Of a DNA stretch of 41,817 nt, positions 8,776 to 16,865 are shown piece after piece. The stretch comes from Robiginitomaculum sp. (lineage in GTDB: Bacteria; Pseudomonadota; Alphaproteobacteria; Caulobacterales; Maricaulaceae): the NCBI GenBank assembly GCA_027080345.1, contig JALWSB010000164.1, positions 1 through 41,817 on the forward strand, read 5' to 3'. A program made the translations under genes and the position numbers. Within the stretch, counting starts at the first letter, position 1, and the number at the start of each line of letters is the position of its first letter. The notes under the pieces were generated by a model. It was not told the DNA's origin and made no database searches. It saw only the letters and a program-made list of their open reading frames with translations.

Positions 8776-9817
8776 TATTGGCAAACCCATCGGCTTTCAG
8801 GCGCGCCGCCAGATCGGCCTTGATGGTCTGCACCAGAGCGGGGCCATGATACACCATGGCGGTATACAATTGCACGGCGCTGGCCCCGGCGCGAATTTTG
8901 GCATAGGCCTCCCCCCCCGAAGCGATACCACCAACACCGACCAGGGGAATGCGGCCGCCCGCCGCCGCATGGAATTGACGCAAAATACGCGTTGAAAGAT
9001 CAAACAAAGGTGCGCCGGAAAGTCCGCCCTTTTCACCCCGCGCCCGCCCGCGCAAATCCGCCGGGCGGCTGATCGTGGTGTTGGCTACAATAAGCGCGTC
9101 AATGCCGTGCCGGATGGCCGCCTCGGTGATGTTATCAATCTGCCGCGCATCAAGATCCGGGGCGACTTTGAGAAAAAGCGGCGTATCGCCCCCCTTATTT
9201 TGCATTTTTTTACGGGTGTGCATGAGCCGTTCGAGCAATTCATCCAGCGCCGCGCCGGTTTGCAGATCGCGTAAATTCGGCGTGTTGGGCGAGGAAATAT
9301 TGACCGTAAACCAGTCCGCCAGTCCCCATAGGCGCGTCAATAGCAAACAATAATCCCCGGCCCGATCGGCGCTCGTTTTATTGGCCCCGATATTGGCCCC
9401 AAGGGCGCCGGGAGTGCGCACCAAAGCGCGCTGCTTTTCAAACGCAGCGGCAAAAGCCTCGGCACCTTTATTGTTAAACCCCATACGGTTGATCACCGCG
9501 CCATTGTGCGGCAGGCGAAACAAGCGCGGATGGGCATTGCCGGCCTGCGGCAAGGGCGTCACCGTGCCGCTTTCCGCCCAGCCAAACCCGGCCGCCAGCA
9601 TAGCCGCACCAACATGGGCGTTTTTATCGAACCCGGCGGCCAGGCCAATGGGGTTGGGCAAATCAAGGCCGGCAAAGCGCGTGCGCAATATCGGATCGTC
9701 CGGGCCGGGGGCGCGCGGCCCCAGACCCGCGCGCAACGCCTCGATCGTCAGCGTGTGCGCCATTTCCGCGGGCAAAGCCCGTAAAGACCGCGTGGCCAGA
9801 GCATGGAAAAGACTCAT
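8753..9817 (-). CDS. pyrD: Dihydroorotate dehydrogenase (quinone), class 2
   Basis: This membrane-associated flavoenzyme oxidises dihydroorotate to orotate, passing electrons to quinone (pyrimidine synthesis). The 354 residues have the class 2 N-terminal helical extension (LFHALATRSLRALPAEMAH), GLAAGFDKNAHVG, INRMGFNNKGAEA, and the catalytic-Ser loop NISSPNTPNLRDLQ. FLKVAPDLD, IVANTTISRP, GGLSGAPLF and the FMN phosphate-binding GVGGIASG follow. Its ATG overlaps the stop of the upstream DUF952 gene by 4 nt, so the two form an operon. Convergent with the MATE gene. Confidence 0.96.
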   Translation of the reverse strand: MSLFHALATRSLRALPAEMAHTLTIEALRAGLGPRAPGPDDPILRTRFAGLDLPNPIGLAAGFDKNAHVGAAMLAAGFGWAESGTVTPLPQAGNAHPRLFRLPHNGAVINRMGFNNKGAEAFAAAFEKQRALVRTPGALGANIGANKTSADRAGDYCLLLTRLWGLADWFTVNISSPNTPNLRDLQTGAALDELLERLMHTRKKMQNKGGDTPLFLKVAPDLDARQIDNITEAAIRHGIDALIVANTTISRPADLRGRARGEKGGLSGAPLFDLSTRILRQFHAAAGGRIPLVGVGGIASGGEAYAKIRAGASAVQLYTAMVYHGPALVQTIKADLAARLKADGFANIMDAVGQ

Positions 9818-10167
9818 GTCAAAAACTCAGGCGCGAAAACATGCTCCCCCGCCGCATTACGGGCCAGACGCACGGTGGAGATCACCGCCCGCATCGGCAA
9901 ATCCCCATAAAGATGAGGAAAGAGCGCCCCGCCGCGTGAAACCTCCCATTTCAACGAAGACCCCAAAGCCACCGCATCAACAGCAATCAGCATAAGCGGA
10001 TCAACACCCGCATAATGCCGCCGCGCCGTTTCCACCAACTGATCAGCCGTGGAGAAATGGATAAACCCGTCGCGTACATCATCCGTGCCGCCGCAAAACA
10101 CCCCGGCCCGCGTGGCTGCATCCCACAGATTTTTTTCACAAAGGCGATAGATAATTGCGTCTGTCAT
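9814..10167 (-). CDS. DUF952 domain protein
   Basis: This small cytoplasmic protein of 117 residues belongs to the DUF952 family. The family marks are IIYRLCEKNLWDAA at the N-terminus, the conserved GFIHFSTADQL and the LFPHLYGDLPM block. The biochemical role is unknown; the fold is thought to resemble glutathione-S-transferase-unrelated ADP-ribosyl-type enzymes, which I cannot support from sequence. It is directly upstream of pyrD with a 4-nt overlap, an arrangement seen often in Alphaproteobacteria. It diverges from the S24 repressor gene. Confidence 0.85.
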   Translation of the reverse strand: MTDAIIYRLCEKNLWDAATRAGVFCGGTDDVRDGFIHFSTADQLVETARRHYAGVDPLMLIAVDAVALGSSLKWEVSRGGALFPHLYGDLPMRAVISTVRLARNAAGEHVFAPEFLT

Positions 10168-10209
10168 AGCCCCGACATACCCCCTTGCCCGGCCCCGTTC
10201 AAGCGCAGG

Positions 10210-10233
10210 AAAATAGGTTTACATTCCTATTTT
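10210..10233. promoter_or_regulatory. Perfect inverted repeat, candidate operator of the S24 repressor
   Basis: AAAATAGG at 10210-10217 and CCTATTTT at 10226-10233 are exact reverse complements separated by 8 nt. The spacer contains the -35 hexamer of the next promoter, so a protein bound here would block RNA polymerase. The site lies 38 nt before the repressor start codon, which suggests autoregulation. The symmetry is seen directly; operator function is inferred. Confidence 0.55.
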
Positions 10234-10245
10234 GGGGTGTATATT
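10218..10245 (+). promoter_or_regulatory. Candidate sigma-70 promoter for the S24 repressor
   Basis: TTTACA (10218-10223) and TATATT (10240-10245) are separated by 16 nt and stand 25 nt upstream of the start codon at 10271. The -35 sits inside the palindrome described separately. Confidence 0.55.
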
Positions 10246-10270
10246 CCGATTCTCGGGGAAAGGTGAAGCG

Positions 10271-10909
10271 ATGCTGACCCATAAACAGATCTGGCGCGGG
10301 CTGGACGCGGTTGCCATGCGCGCAGGACTCAGCGTTTCGGCTCTGGCGCGACTGGCCGGGCTGGATGCCACTGCATTTAATCCGTCAAAACGCTATGCGG
10401 CCAATGGTACACGCCTGCGCTGGCCCTCAACCGAAAGCATTGCCAAAGTGCTTGATGCGGTCAATATCAGCTTTGAAGAATTTGCTGTGTTGGCGTCGGG
10501 GCATCATGGCGCCGGCGAGGTCGGTCGCCCGGTACCGCTGATCGGCATGGCCCAGGCCGGATCGGGCGGTTATTTTGACGATGCCGGATTTCCCGTCGGC
10601 AGCGGTTGGGACGAGGTCAGGTTTCCCGGTTTTGATGGCGAACATGCCTATGCGCTGGAAATTAGCGGCGATTCCATGCTGCCGGTTTTTCGCGATGGGG
10701 ACCGCATTGTCGTGGCCCCCGGCGAGGATGTAAGGCGCGGCGACCGGGTGGTCGTGCGCACAAAAGAGGGCGAGGTCATGGCCAAGGAATTGCGCCGCAT
10801 CACCGGCACCCGGATCGAGTTGATATCGCTTAATAAAGACTATCAAAACCGGGAATTGGAACGGCGCAATGTTGACTGGATTGCGCGCATTGTCTGGGCC
10901 AGCCAGTAA
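10271..10909 (+). CDS. S24-peptidase transcriptional repressor (LexA/CI-like)
   Basis: This 212-residue regulator has an N-terminal helix-turn-helix region (about 12-75, with LSVSALARLAGLDATAFN) and a C-terminal LexA-type self-cleavage domain. The catalytic pair is Ser135 (SGDSMLPVF) and Lys172 (GEVMAKEL). A candidate Ala-Gly cleavage bond is at residues 96-97 (GMAQAGSGG). Such proteins dimerise on DNA and cleave themselves when RecA is activated or on other stress. The ATG at 10271 is chosen because AAAGGTGA precedes it; an ATG at 10232 would place the start inside the operator. No phage genes are nearby, so it looks like a resident chromosomal regulator. Confidence 0.88.
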   Translation: MLTHKQIWRGLDAVAMRAGLSVSALARLAGLDATAFNPSKRYAANGTRLRWPSTESIAKVLDAVNISFEEFAVLASGHHGAGEVGRPVPLIGMAQAGSGGYFDDAGFPVGSGWDEVRFPGFDGEHAYALEISGDSMLPVFRDGDRIVVAPGEDVRRGDRVVVRTKEGEVMAKELRRITGTRIELISLNKDYQNRELERRNVDWIARIVWASQ

Positions 10910-10921
10910 GTTTTCAGGCGA

Positions 10922-11704
10922 TCAGGACGTGCCGATTTCCAGATAACGGACCGCCTGGGCGCGCGCCGCGTCCACGCCTTCACGATCAAAAATATCCACA
11001 AGGGTTTTGGCCCGGGCGATCATGGCGCGATCATAGGCCAGCGTCACCCGCTGTGCCGCCGCTGAGCGGCGCAAGGCCGCCATGGCCGGAGCCTGCATGG
11101 CCGCCTCATCCAGCGCCAGCATCGCCACGCCGCATTGCATATCAATCACCGGGTCATTGTGTGACAGGCGCGCGGCGGCTTCACAATCGGCGCGGCCTTC
11201 ATCACTATTGGCCCCAGTCATACGTGCCCCGAAATTGCCACCCCGGCGTATAATCTCCAGATTCCACAAGCCATGCACCGCATGCGGCCAGGGTGCCGCA
11301 TTATCAATGGCCAGCGCCGCCATAATCTCTTTTTTGCCTTTGCGCGCCAGCCCTTTGCGAAACCCCTTAAACCGCCCCATAGTGCGCGCCCGATAGCCAA
11401 TGGCCGCCGCCGTCAACACGTGCGCTTCGGTATTTTTGGGGTCCAGAACCGCCGCCCGGCGCGCCATTTTTTCAGCAATTTTTGCCTCCCGGCGCACCGC
11501 CTTGACCAGACCCAAATCAATACGCGCCAGCCGCGCCCGCGTCGCCAGCACCAAAGCGGCCGCACTGGCTTCCTGTTCGCCAAGTTCTATGGTCGCCTGA
11601 TAATCCCCGCGCGCATAGGCATCGGCCGCCGTATCAGCCCGAAGCGATGCCGAAAGACTGACACAAACGCAAAACACAAACGCTAAAATGGAATTTTTTT
11701 TCAT
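10922..11704 (-). CDS. Exported TPR-like repeat protein of unknown function
   Basis: The 260-residue product starts with a signal peptide (FVFCVCVSLSASLRADTA, cleavage near residue 23-25), so it is probably periplasmic. The mature part looks like degenerate tetratricopeptide repeats: DAYARGDYQATIELGEQ, ARRAAVLDPKNTEAHVLTAAAIGY, and EAAARLSHNDPVIDMQCGVAML. Proteins of this type act as scaffolds. No partner is indicated by the neighbours. A 13-nt palindrome (11705-11717) covers the ribosome-binding region. Convergent with the S24 repressor gene, 12 nt apart. Confidence 0.72.
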   Translation of the reverse strand: MKKNSILAFVFCVCVSLSASLRADTAADAYARGDYQATIELGEQEASAAALVLATRARLARIDLGLVKAVRREAKIAEKMARRAAVLDPKNTEAHVLTAAAIGYRARTMGRFKGFRKGLARKGKKEIMAALAIDNAAPWPHAVHGLWNLEIIRRGGNFGARMTGANSDEGRADCEAAARLSHNDPVIDMQCGVAMLALDEAAMQAPAMAALRRSAAAQRVTLAYDRAMIARAKTLVDIFDREGVDAARAQAVRYLEIGTS

Positions 11705-11717
11705 AGGACCCGGTCCT
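11705..11717 (-). promoter_or_regulatory. Palindrome over the ribosome-binding region of the TPR-like gene
   Basis: AGGACC, a central C, then GGTCCT form an exact inverted repeat directly adjoining the start codon at 11704 on the minus strand. It includes the only AGGA-like ribosome site, so it might affect translation. The stem is too tight to fold on itself as an RNA hairpin, so a protein site is as likely. Functional meaning is uncertain. Confidence 0.3.
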
Positions 11718-11860
11718 TCATTTTCCCTGTCTTCATAATCATATCAAGTAGATTTGTAACCATCTGCTCACGCCATTTTTTGTCGGTGTAAACGATAAGG
11801 TCTTATTAAGCCCGTCCGTCTAGACTGATGGTCAACCGGATAAAAACAGGCCCACCTGTC

Positions 11861-12073
11861 ATGCGCACTCTGAAAATAACCCTTGCCCTGAGTCTTATCA
11901 TCAGCCTTGCTGCCTGTGCCTCGGTATTCAGTGGCGGCATGGAAATCGTCAGCGGCACCGTCTCGACGGCCGGCAAAGCGGTGCACACCGTTGGCAAGGT
12001 GACAAAAAAAACCGTTCATGCGGTTGCCGGCGACAAAAAGAAAAATGAACCGGCGCCGGAGCCGGCCTCCTGA
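11861..12073 (+). CDS. Small outer- or inner-membrane lipoprotein
   Basis: The 70-residue product has a lipoprotein signal peptide with lipobox SLAAC, lipidated Cys19. The mature part is about 50 residues: a Gly/Val/Thr-rich stretch (SGTVSTAGKAVHTVGKVTKKTVHAV) and a Lys- then Pro/Glu-rich tail (DKKKNEPAPEPAS). I do not recognise a function. The ATG at 11861 is preferred over an in-frame ATG at 11828, because the latter would add a charged stretch before the signal peptide. Confidence 0.65.
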   Translation: MRTLKITLALSLIISLAACASVFSGGMEIVSGTVSTAGKAVHTVGKVTKKTVHAVAGDKKKNEPAPEPAS

Positions 12074-12083
12074 TCAGGCCCGC

Positions 12084-12112
12084 TTGGTGATTATGCGCAC
12101 CTGTGCTATCCT
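12084..12112 (+). promoter_or_regulatory. Candidate promoter for the exported protein at 12147
   Basis: TTGGTG (12084-12089) and TATCCT (12107-12112) are 17 nt apart and lie 34 nt upstream of the start codon. The match is moderate. Confidence 0.35.
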
Positions 12113-12146
12113 TTATCTCAAGCGGGGGTCAGACAGGAGAGTTCTC

Positions 12147-12719
12147 ATGCACAACCGTTTTTTGATTTCCAGCGCCGTAACCACTGCCATAGCGCTCGTG
12201 GCCAGCCCGGCAAGCGCCATTGATGTTGATTATTCCAGCACCGTCAGCGCCAATAACATCCCCATTGCCAGCATAACGGTCGGGGCCACAGACGAGGTTC
12301 TTGCGGATAATAAATTTTATGACCGCAAGGATGTGGAATATCTCGAAGCCGATTTGCGCAAGCATCTGGAAAAAGCCTTTGGCAAGGCCGGGCTTCTGGT
12401 GGCCGGTGGGGCCGGTGCCAAACTGGATATTGAATTTACCAAGCTGACCTCGAACCGCCCTACTTTGCAGGCTTACCGCAAAAAGCCCGGTCTTGATTTT
12501 CGCAGCTTCGGCCATGGCGGTGCCGCCATCAAAGGCCATTTGACCGCTGCTGATGGCACTGATCTTGGGTCATTTGAATATTCCTGGTATGAGGACCAGT
12601 TCCATCCTGGATCTGCTGATGTCAGTGTCTGGTATGACGCCCACCGCGCCATTGCCACCATTTCGCGGCGCCTCGCTCGTGAATGGTCGGACGGCAGGCC
12701 GGATAGCGCCTCCAGCTAG
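12147..12719 (+). CDS. Exported protein of unknown function
   Basis: This 190-residue protein has a signal peptide with an ASPASA-I cleavage site near residue 25. The mature region (IASITVGATDEVLADNKFYDRKDVEYLEADLRKHLEKAF and onward) has the look of small periplasmic alpha/beta domains such as the DUF3313/DUF4410 or LptE-like type, but I cannot assign it to one. It ends with RAIATISRRLAREW. The ATG at 12147 follows CAGGAGAG, a strong ribosome site, and puts the signal peptide at the N-terminus. The stop TAG shares the palindrome CTAG (12716-12719) with the stop of the convergent queD gene. Confidence 0.7.
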   Translation: MHNRFLISSAVTTAIALVASPASAIDVDYSSTVSANNIPIASITVGATDEVLADNKFYDRKDVEYLEADLRKHLEKAFGKAGLLVAGGAGAKLDIEFTKLTSNRPTLQAYRKKPGLDFRSFGHGGAAIKGHLTAADGTDLGSFEYSWYEDQFHPGSADVSVWYDAHRAIATISRRLAREWSDGRPDSASS

Positions 12720-13135
12720 GATTTGGGCTGGCGCACATCCAATTGGCAGGTTTCTTTCAAGGATGGCCGTGACACGCATACCGCTTTTAATGTTGTAAAG
12801 CGTGGGGCCATTTTGGCCGCAATCCAGGCGCACAGGCGCTCCAAAGATGGCACTTCCAGCCCGTCAATCTCGTTAAGGTAGGCGTGATCAAGCGTCTTGC
12901 GCAGATCCTCAAGCGCCGCCTCGACTGCGCCCAAATCCTCGACCCAGCCATTTGGCCCGGACGGCACCCCCTCCAGGATCAGTTCGATCTTGAAGGAATG
13001 GCCGTGCAGGCGCTTATAGCCTTGGGTGTCATTACATTCAGCCAGATGATGCGCCGCCTCGAACCAGGCGGCGCGGCTGATGCGCGCGGGAAGGGCGCGA
13101 TAATGCGCCAGCTCGTCTATAAAATTCCGGTCCAT
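12716..13135 (-). CDS. queD: 6-carboxytetrahydropterin synthase-like protein
   Basis: QueD makes 6-carboxy-5,6,7,8-tetrahydropterin from dihydroneopterin triphosphate, the second step to preQ0 and queuosine. The product (139 residues from the ATG at 13135) has the zinc-binding FEAAHHL and RLHGHSFKIEL histidines. It also has LDHAYLN, a conserved Glu (LEVPSLERLCAWI) and a C-terminal VCVSRPSLKETC. The catalytic Cys usually found four residues before HGH is Tyr here (GYKRLHGHS); a Cys lies earlier in AECND. Location directly after queE and queC supports the role. The start is uncertain: in-frame ATG at 13162 and TTG at 13180 also exist, none with a clear ribosome site. Confidence 0.82.
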   Translation of the reverse strand: MDRNFIDELAHYRALPARISRAAWFEAAHHLAECNDTQGYKRLHGHSFKIELILEGVPSGPNGWVEDLGAVEAALEDLRKTLDHAYLNEIDGLEVPSLERLCAWIAAKMAPRFTTLKAVCVSRPSLKETCQLDVRQPKS

Positions 13136-13758
13136 TTGTGTGTCTGCAGGCTCAGGCCCCATCGGGGGTGTTTCAGGCAATAGTCTATAGCGCTGCGCGT
13201 ATAGTCCACCCGGTGCGGTCCGTCCATGGGCTGCAACACAAATCGTTCAAAATCCAAATGCTCAAAATCCGAAGGAACGCAGGCCTCCTGCGGATAAACC
13301 AGCTTTAACTCATTGCCCGTTTTTTGCACCAGCGTATTATCCGCTTTGGGGCTGACGCATAGCCAGTCTATGCCTGCCGGGGCGGCAATGGTGCCGTTTG
13401 TCTCCACCGCAATGGTAAAATCCATATCGTGCAACGCTGCGATTAGCGGCGCATCAAGCTGTAAAAGCGGCTCGCCTCCCGTACACACCACAAAGGGCTT
13501 TACACGGCCCGTTTGCGCATCCGGCCAAAGCGCCAAAACAGCCTCAGCCAATGACGGCGCATCGGTAAAGCGTCCGCCATTATCACCATCCGTGCCGATA
13601 AAGTCGGTATCGCAAAACGTACAGGCGGCCCCGGCCCGGTCCTGTTCGCGCCCGGTCCATAAATTGCACCCGGCAAAACGCAAAAAAACCGCCGTACGGC
13701 CCGCCTGCGCGCCCTCCCCCTGCAAGGTCAAAAAGATGGATTTAACGCTATAACTCAT
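13117..13758 (-). CDS. queE: 7-carboxy-7-deazaguanine synthase (radical SAM)
   Basis: QueE rearranges 6-carboxytetrahydropterin to 7-carboxy-7-deazaguanine, using a [4Fe-4S] cluster, SAM and Mg2+. The 213-residue protein has the QueE-specific extended cluster motif: CNLW, fourteen residues, then CTFC, giving C-x14-C-x2-C. It begins with [15 protein letters not shown] and has the SAM-side CTGGEPLLQ and AVETNGT. VSPKA and a terminal LSLQTHKW follow. The ATG at 13758 is chosen because it overlaps the queC stop by 4 nt; upstream in-frame codons lie inside queC. The last 19 nt overlap queD. Confidence 0.94.
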   Translation of the reverse strand: MSYSVKSIFLTLQGEGAQAGRTAVFLRFAGCNLWTGREQDRAGAACTFCDTDFIGTDGDNGGRFTDAPSLAEAVLALWPDAQTGRVKPFVVCTGGEPLLQLDAPLIAALHDMDFTIAVETNGTIAAPAGIDWLCVSPKADNTLVQKTGNELKLVYPQEACVPSDFEHLDFERFVLQPMDGPHRVDYTRSAIDYCLKHPRWGLSLQTHKWTGIL

Positions 13759-14480
13759 GCGCCTTTTTTCCAGACTTGCCAGCCGCGCGCCCGTAACACA
13801 CAGGCCGGGCAGGTGCCACACCCCTTGCCCCAGTCATGGGTTTGGTCACGCACGCCGCGATAACAGGTGTGGGTGTCTTCGACAATCAGATCAACCAGCG
13901 CCATCCCGCCAAGCTCGAAAGCCAGCGCCCATGTCGCCGCTTTGTCTATGTGCATAAGCGGGGTGAGGATTTCAAAATCCATGCCCATGCCCAAAGACAG
14001 GGCCTTTTGCAGTGCATCAAGCGTATCGCGGCGGCAATCAGGATACCCCGAATAATCGGTCTCGCACATGCCGCCGACCAAAACGGGCAAGCCACGCCGA
14101 TAGCCCAATGCCGCCGCCGCTGTCAAAAACATCACATTGCGCCCCGGCACAAATGTATCGGGCAGACCGTCTTCGCGCATGCGAATCGCCCGGGGCCGGG
14201 TCAGGGAGGATTCAGCCAGCGCCCCATAGCCGCGTAAATCAACACAGTGATCTTCACCCAAAGCCGCCGCCAAAGCCGGGAATTCGGCCCGCAGTTTTTC
14301 CAGCAAGGCTGTGCGGCATGCCAGCTCCACACTGTGGTTTTGACCATAATCAAAGCCAATGGTTTCCACACGGGCATAATGCCGCAGCGCCCAGGCCAGA
14401 CAAACTGTACTGTCCTGTCCGCCAGAAAACAAAACCAGCGCCGCGCCTGTTGCCGATGATGATGATGAGCCTGTGGACAC
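13755..14480 (-). CDS. queC: 7-cyano-7-deazaguanine synthase
   Basis: QueC converts 7-carboxy-7-deazaguanine plus ammonia and ATP to preQ0. The 241 residues have the PP-loop ATP pyrophosphatase motif [16 protein letters not shown], then [19 protein letters not shown] and [15 protein letters not shown]. The C-terminal zinc cysteines are CYRGVRD and [14 protein letters not shown]. The start is GTG at 14480 with GGAGAAAAAC just upstream. The N-terminus carries a run of Ser residues (GSSSSSATG) coded by repeated TCA triplets. First gene of queC-queE-queD; queF and GTP cyclohydrolase are not in the window. Confidence 0.95.
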   Translation of the reverse strand: MSTGSSSSSATGAALVLFSGGQDSTVCLAWALRHYARVETIGFDYGQNHSVELACRTALLEKLRAEFPALAAALGEDHCVDLRGYGALAESSLTRPRAIRMREDGLPDTFVPGRNVMFLTAAAALGYRRGLPVLVGGMCETDYSGYPDCRRDTLDALQKALSLGMGMDFEILTPLMHIDKAATWALAFELGGMALVDLIVEDTHTCYRGVRDQTHDWGKGCGTCPACVLRARGWQVWKKGA

Positions 14481-14547
14481 GTTTTTCTCCGGTGAATGGG
14501 CGCTTCATATAGCCAAAAAAAGCAAGAATCCATCTCTGCACTGAGAT

Positions 14548-16056
14548 ATGGACAAGGCCGGAAAAAAAAGAAACAGTGCGCTCATGGGTAATCATAGTCA
14601 GCGTATTTTACAGTGCGCCATTATCGGTGCGGGGTTTGCCGGTATTGGCATGGGCATACAATTACGCCGCGCCGGGATTGAGAACTTTACCATTTTTGAA
14701 AAAACCGGCGGCATTAGCGGCACCTGGTATGACAACACCTATCCCGGCGCCGCCTGTGATGTGCCCTCGCACCTTTATTCCTATTCCTTTGCCAAAAAAA
14801 CCGATTGGAGCCGTATTTATGCGCCGCAAGCCGAAATCCGCGCCTATGTCGAAGACTGCGCCCGACGCTTTGGCGTGAGCGGCCATGTCCGGCTCAATAC
14901 CGCCATCACGGCGGCGCATTATGACGATGATAAACAGCTTTGGCAAATAATCACGCAAGACGGCGAGAAGATCAGGGCGCGCTTTTTGATCAGCGCCAGC
15001 GGTCCTTTGAACATTCCCGCCATTCCGCCCATTGAGGGACTGGATGATTTTTCCGGGCCGGTTTTTCACTCTGCCCGCTGGCGTCATGATGTGGATATGC
15101 GCGGCAAGCGGGTGGCGATCATCGGCAGCGCCGCCAGCGCCATTCAAATCGCCCCCAAACTGGCCGGCAAAACCGCGCATCTCGATATTTTTCAGCGCAC
15201 CGCAAACTATATTATGCCGCGCCGGGACCGCGCCTATAAAGCGTGGGAAAAGACCCTGTGGCGTACTTTCCCGTTTTTGTTTTCGCTTAAACGAGCCTGG
15301 ATGGCGTTCAGCCGCGATATGTGGACGTTTCGGGCGTTTCGTAAAAACAGCCTTTTGGCGCGCCTGTTCACCAGGCTCAGCATAGCCAGCATGCATGATA
15401 TTGTGCACGCGCCGCAATTACGCGCCCAATTAACCCCGCCATACCAGCTAGGCTGTAAGCGTATTTTGCTTTCTGATGATTATTATCAAACCTTGTTGCG
15501 CGCCGATGTTGCCCTGCACACAGACGGGATTGCCCGCATTACCGCGCACGGCATTGAGACAAAAAACGGCGCAGATATTGCCGCCGACATCATCATCATG
15601 GCCACCGGGTTCGAGGCGACAAGCTTCATGAAAGGCCTCTGCATTACCGGCGCAAATGGCAAAGATCTGCACCAGACTCTGGCACATCGCATGAGCGCCT
15701 ATCGCGGGGTATCCTATCCGGGCTTTCCAAACTTTTTTACCATTCTTGGCCCCAATACCGGGCTTGGCCATTCATCGATGATTTTGATTATCGAAGCGCA
15801 GATTGGCTATATCCTGAAATGTATTCAACAAACAAAGAATGGCGCGCTGGACGTACGCGCCGAAGCGGAAAGCCGCTATACACGCGCCATCAATAAAGCC
15901 ATGAAAAACATGGTCTGGGCCGGTTCATGTTCCAGCTGGTACAAAGCCAAAGACGGCAGCATCCCCACATTATGGCCCCACTCCACCGCCGCCTTTGCCC
16001 GGCTTATGGCCAAGCCGGACTTCCAGGATTATGAATTCAAAGATACGCGCCAGTAA
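14548..16056 (+). CDS. Flavin-dependent Baeyer-Villiger-type monooxygenase
   Basis: The 502-residue protein has two dinucleotide folds: FAD site GAGFAGIGMGIQL at about 27-39 and NADPH site GSAASAIQIAP at 193-203. Between them is the type I Baeyer-Villiger signature FSGPVFHSARW (168-178) followed by RHD. GGISGTWYDNTYPGAACDVPS is also typical, as is the late ATGFEATSF. Such enzymes insert oxygen next to a ketone, or oxidise N or S atoms, with NADPH and O2. The substrate is unknown and no catabolic neighbours help. ATG at 14584 (MGNHSQ) is an alternative start, giving a more usual N-terminus; neither has a strong ribosome site. Confidence 0.88.
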   Translation: MDKAGKKRNSALMGNHSQRILQCAIIGAGFAGIGMGIQLRRAGIENFTIFEKTGGISGTWYDNTYPGAACDVPSHLYSYSFAKKTDWSRIYAPQAEIRAYVEDCARRFGVSGHVRLNTAITAAHYDDDKQLWQIITQDGEKIRARFLISASGPLNIPAIPPIEGLDDFSGPVFHSARWRHDVDMRGKRVAIIGSAASAIQIAPKLAGKTAHLDIFQRTANYIMPRRDRAYKAWEKTLWRTFPFLFSLKRAWMAFSRDMWTFRAFRKNSLLARLFTRLSIASMHDIVHAPQLRAQLTPPYQLGCKRILLSDDYYQTLLRADVALHTDGIARITAHGIETKNGADIAADIIIMATGFEATSFMKGLCITGANGKDLHQTLAHRMSAYRGVSYPGFPNFFTILGPNTGLGHSSMILIIEAQIGYILKCIQQTKNGALDVRAEAESRYTRAINKAMKNMVWAGSCSSWYKAKDGSIPTLWPHSTAAFARLMAKPDFQDYEFKDTRQ

Positions 16057-16271
16057 CACACCTCCAAGGCATAGAGTCTACAAAGTAGAATATGCTGGGC
16101 TACAGATAATTTAACTGGTTCCTCGGCATTACAATATTTTAATTGTTTGTACTCTTTATTTATACAACCGGCAACTGTCTTTTTTGCTCAATTTTTTGCG
16201 GCTAATTTCTTGCCAGACGGGCAATATCGCGACATATTCCGCGCAAATGAGGACTGCAATCAGGAAGACCC
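16057..16271. other. AT-rich intergenic region upstream of mucR
   Basis: These 215 nt hold no supported gene. The stretch from about 16105 to 16205 is distinctly AT-rich, with T-runs unlike the flanking genes. MucR/Ros proteins are known to bind AT-rich DNA and often their own promoters, so autoregulation is plausible. No clear palindrome is seen. A ribosome site AGGAAG stands before the mucR start. Confidence 0.4.
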
Positions 16272-16676
16272 ATGACAGAAAAAACTGAACTGACTGAAAT
16301 GGCCGTTGATATTGTTGTGGCTTATGTTGGCAATAATAATGTCGCGGCCGATGAACTGCCCGGTGTTATCACCAGTATTTATAACGCCTTGGCCAGCGCC
16401 GATGCACAGGCTGACGCGCCGCCGCCGCCGGGCAAGCCCGCCGTTTCGCCGCGCCGCTCGGTAACACCCGAATACATCATCTGTCTGGAAGATGGCCAGA
16501 AATTCAAATCGCTCAAACGGCATTTAAGCTCCAAATACGGCATGACCCCGGATGAGTATCGCGCCAAATGGGGTCTGGCTTCGGACTACCCCATGGTTGC
16601 CCCCAATTATTCGGCGACCCGGTCAAAGCTGGCAAAGAAAAGCGGCCTTGGTTATGTCCGTAAAAAATCGCGTTAA
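16272..16676 (+). CDS. mucR: MucR/Ros-family transcriptional regulator
   Basis: This 134-residue DNA-binding protein has an N-terminal oligomerisation helix (about 7-45), a Pro-rich linker, and a prokaryotic zinc-finger-like domain (YIICLEDGQKFKSLKRHL, then YGMTPDEYRAKWGL and YPMVAPNYSATRS). MucR proteins silence AT-rich promoters and control exopolysaccharide, motility and virulence genes in Alphaproteobacteria. Cys71, Asp74 and His84 are present, but the further His of the Ros-type site is replaced (SSKY, Lys88-Tyr89), so the metal site looks incomplete. The start follows AGGAAGACCC. A strong terminator lies 25 nt after the stop. Confidence 0.92.
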   Translation: MTEKTELTEMAVDIVVAYVGNNNVAADELPGVITSIYNALASADAQADAPPPPGKPAVSPRRSVTPEYIICLEDGQKFKSLKRHLSSKYGMTPDEYRAKWGLASDYPMVAPNYSATRSKLAKKSGLGYVRKKSR

Positions 16677-16701
16677 TTCTTAAAATTTCTAATCAATCCT
16701 G

Positions 16702-16734
16702 AAAAGCCGGAAAATTTATTTTTCCGGCTTTTTT
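16702..16734 (+). terminator. Rho-independent terminator of mucR
   Basis: A perfect 13-bp stem (arms 16702-16714 and 16720-16732, core GCCGG/CCGGC) with a 5-nt loop runs into a T-tract. Because it is symmetric and flanked by A-runs it may also work on the other strand. Confidence 0.92.
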
Positions 16735-16836
16735 GTGCGCACCCTTAGGCACGCGCTGCGCCTATCCGCTGCACATCCGCACTGATGCCCACGGCCCGCA
16801 CGGCCTATCTACCTGATTTCATTGTGGACGTGCCTC

Positions 16837-16865
16837 TTTACATATCCTGATAATAGGAAGATTAT
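16837..16865 (+). promoter_or_regulatory. Candidate promoter for the DnaA-C gene
   Basis: TTTACA (16837-16842) and GATTAT (16860-16865) are separated by 17 nt, about 60 nt before the start codon. The first TCCT/AGGA site lies between the two hexamers and the second follows just downstream, a typical repressor layout. The -10 match is moderate. Confidence 0.4.

Noticed and set aside
10232-10270. Upstream start for the S24 repressor
   Set aside because: It would begin inside the operator and overlap the -10 region; the ATG at 10271 has a good ribosome site.
10271-10909. S24 repressor as part of a prophage
   Set aside because: No phage structural, integrase or lysis genes are nearby; the neighbours are ordinary chromosomal genes.
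12716-12719. CTAG shared by two converging stop codons
   Set aside because: Curious but expected by chance when genes converge closely; no functional claim is made.
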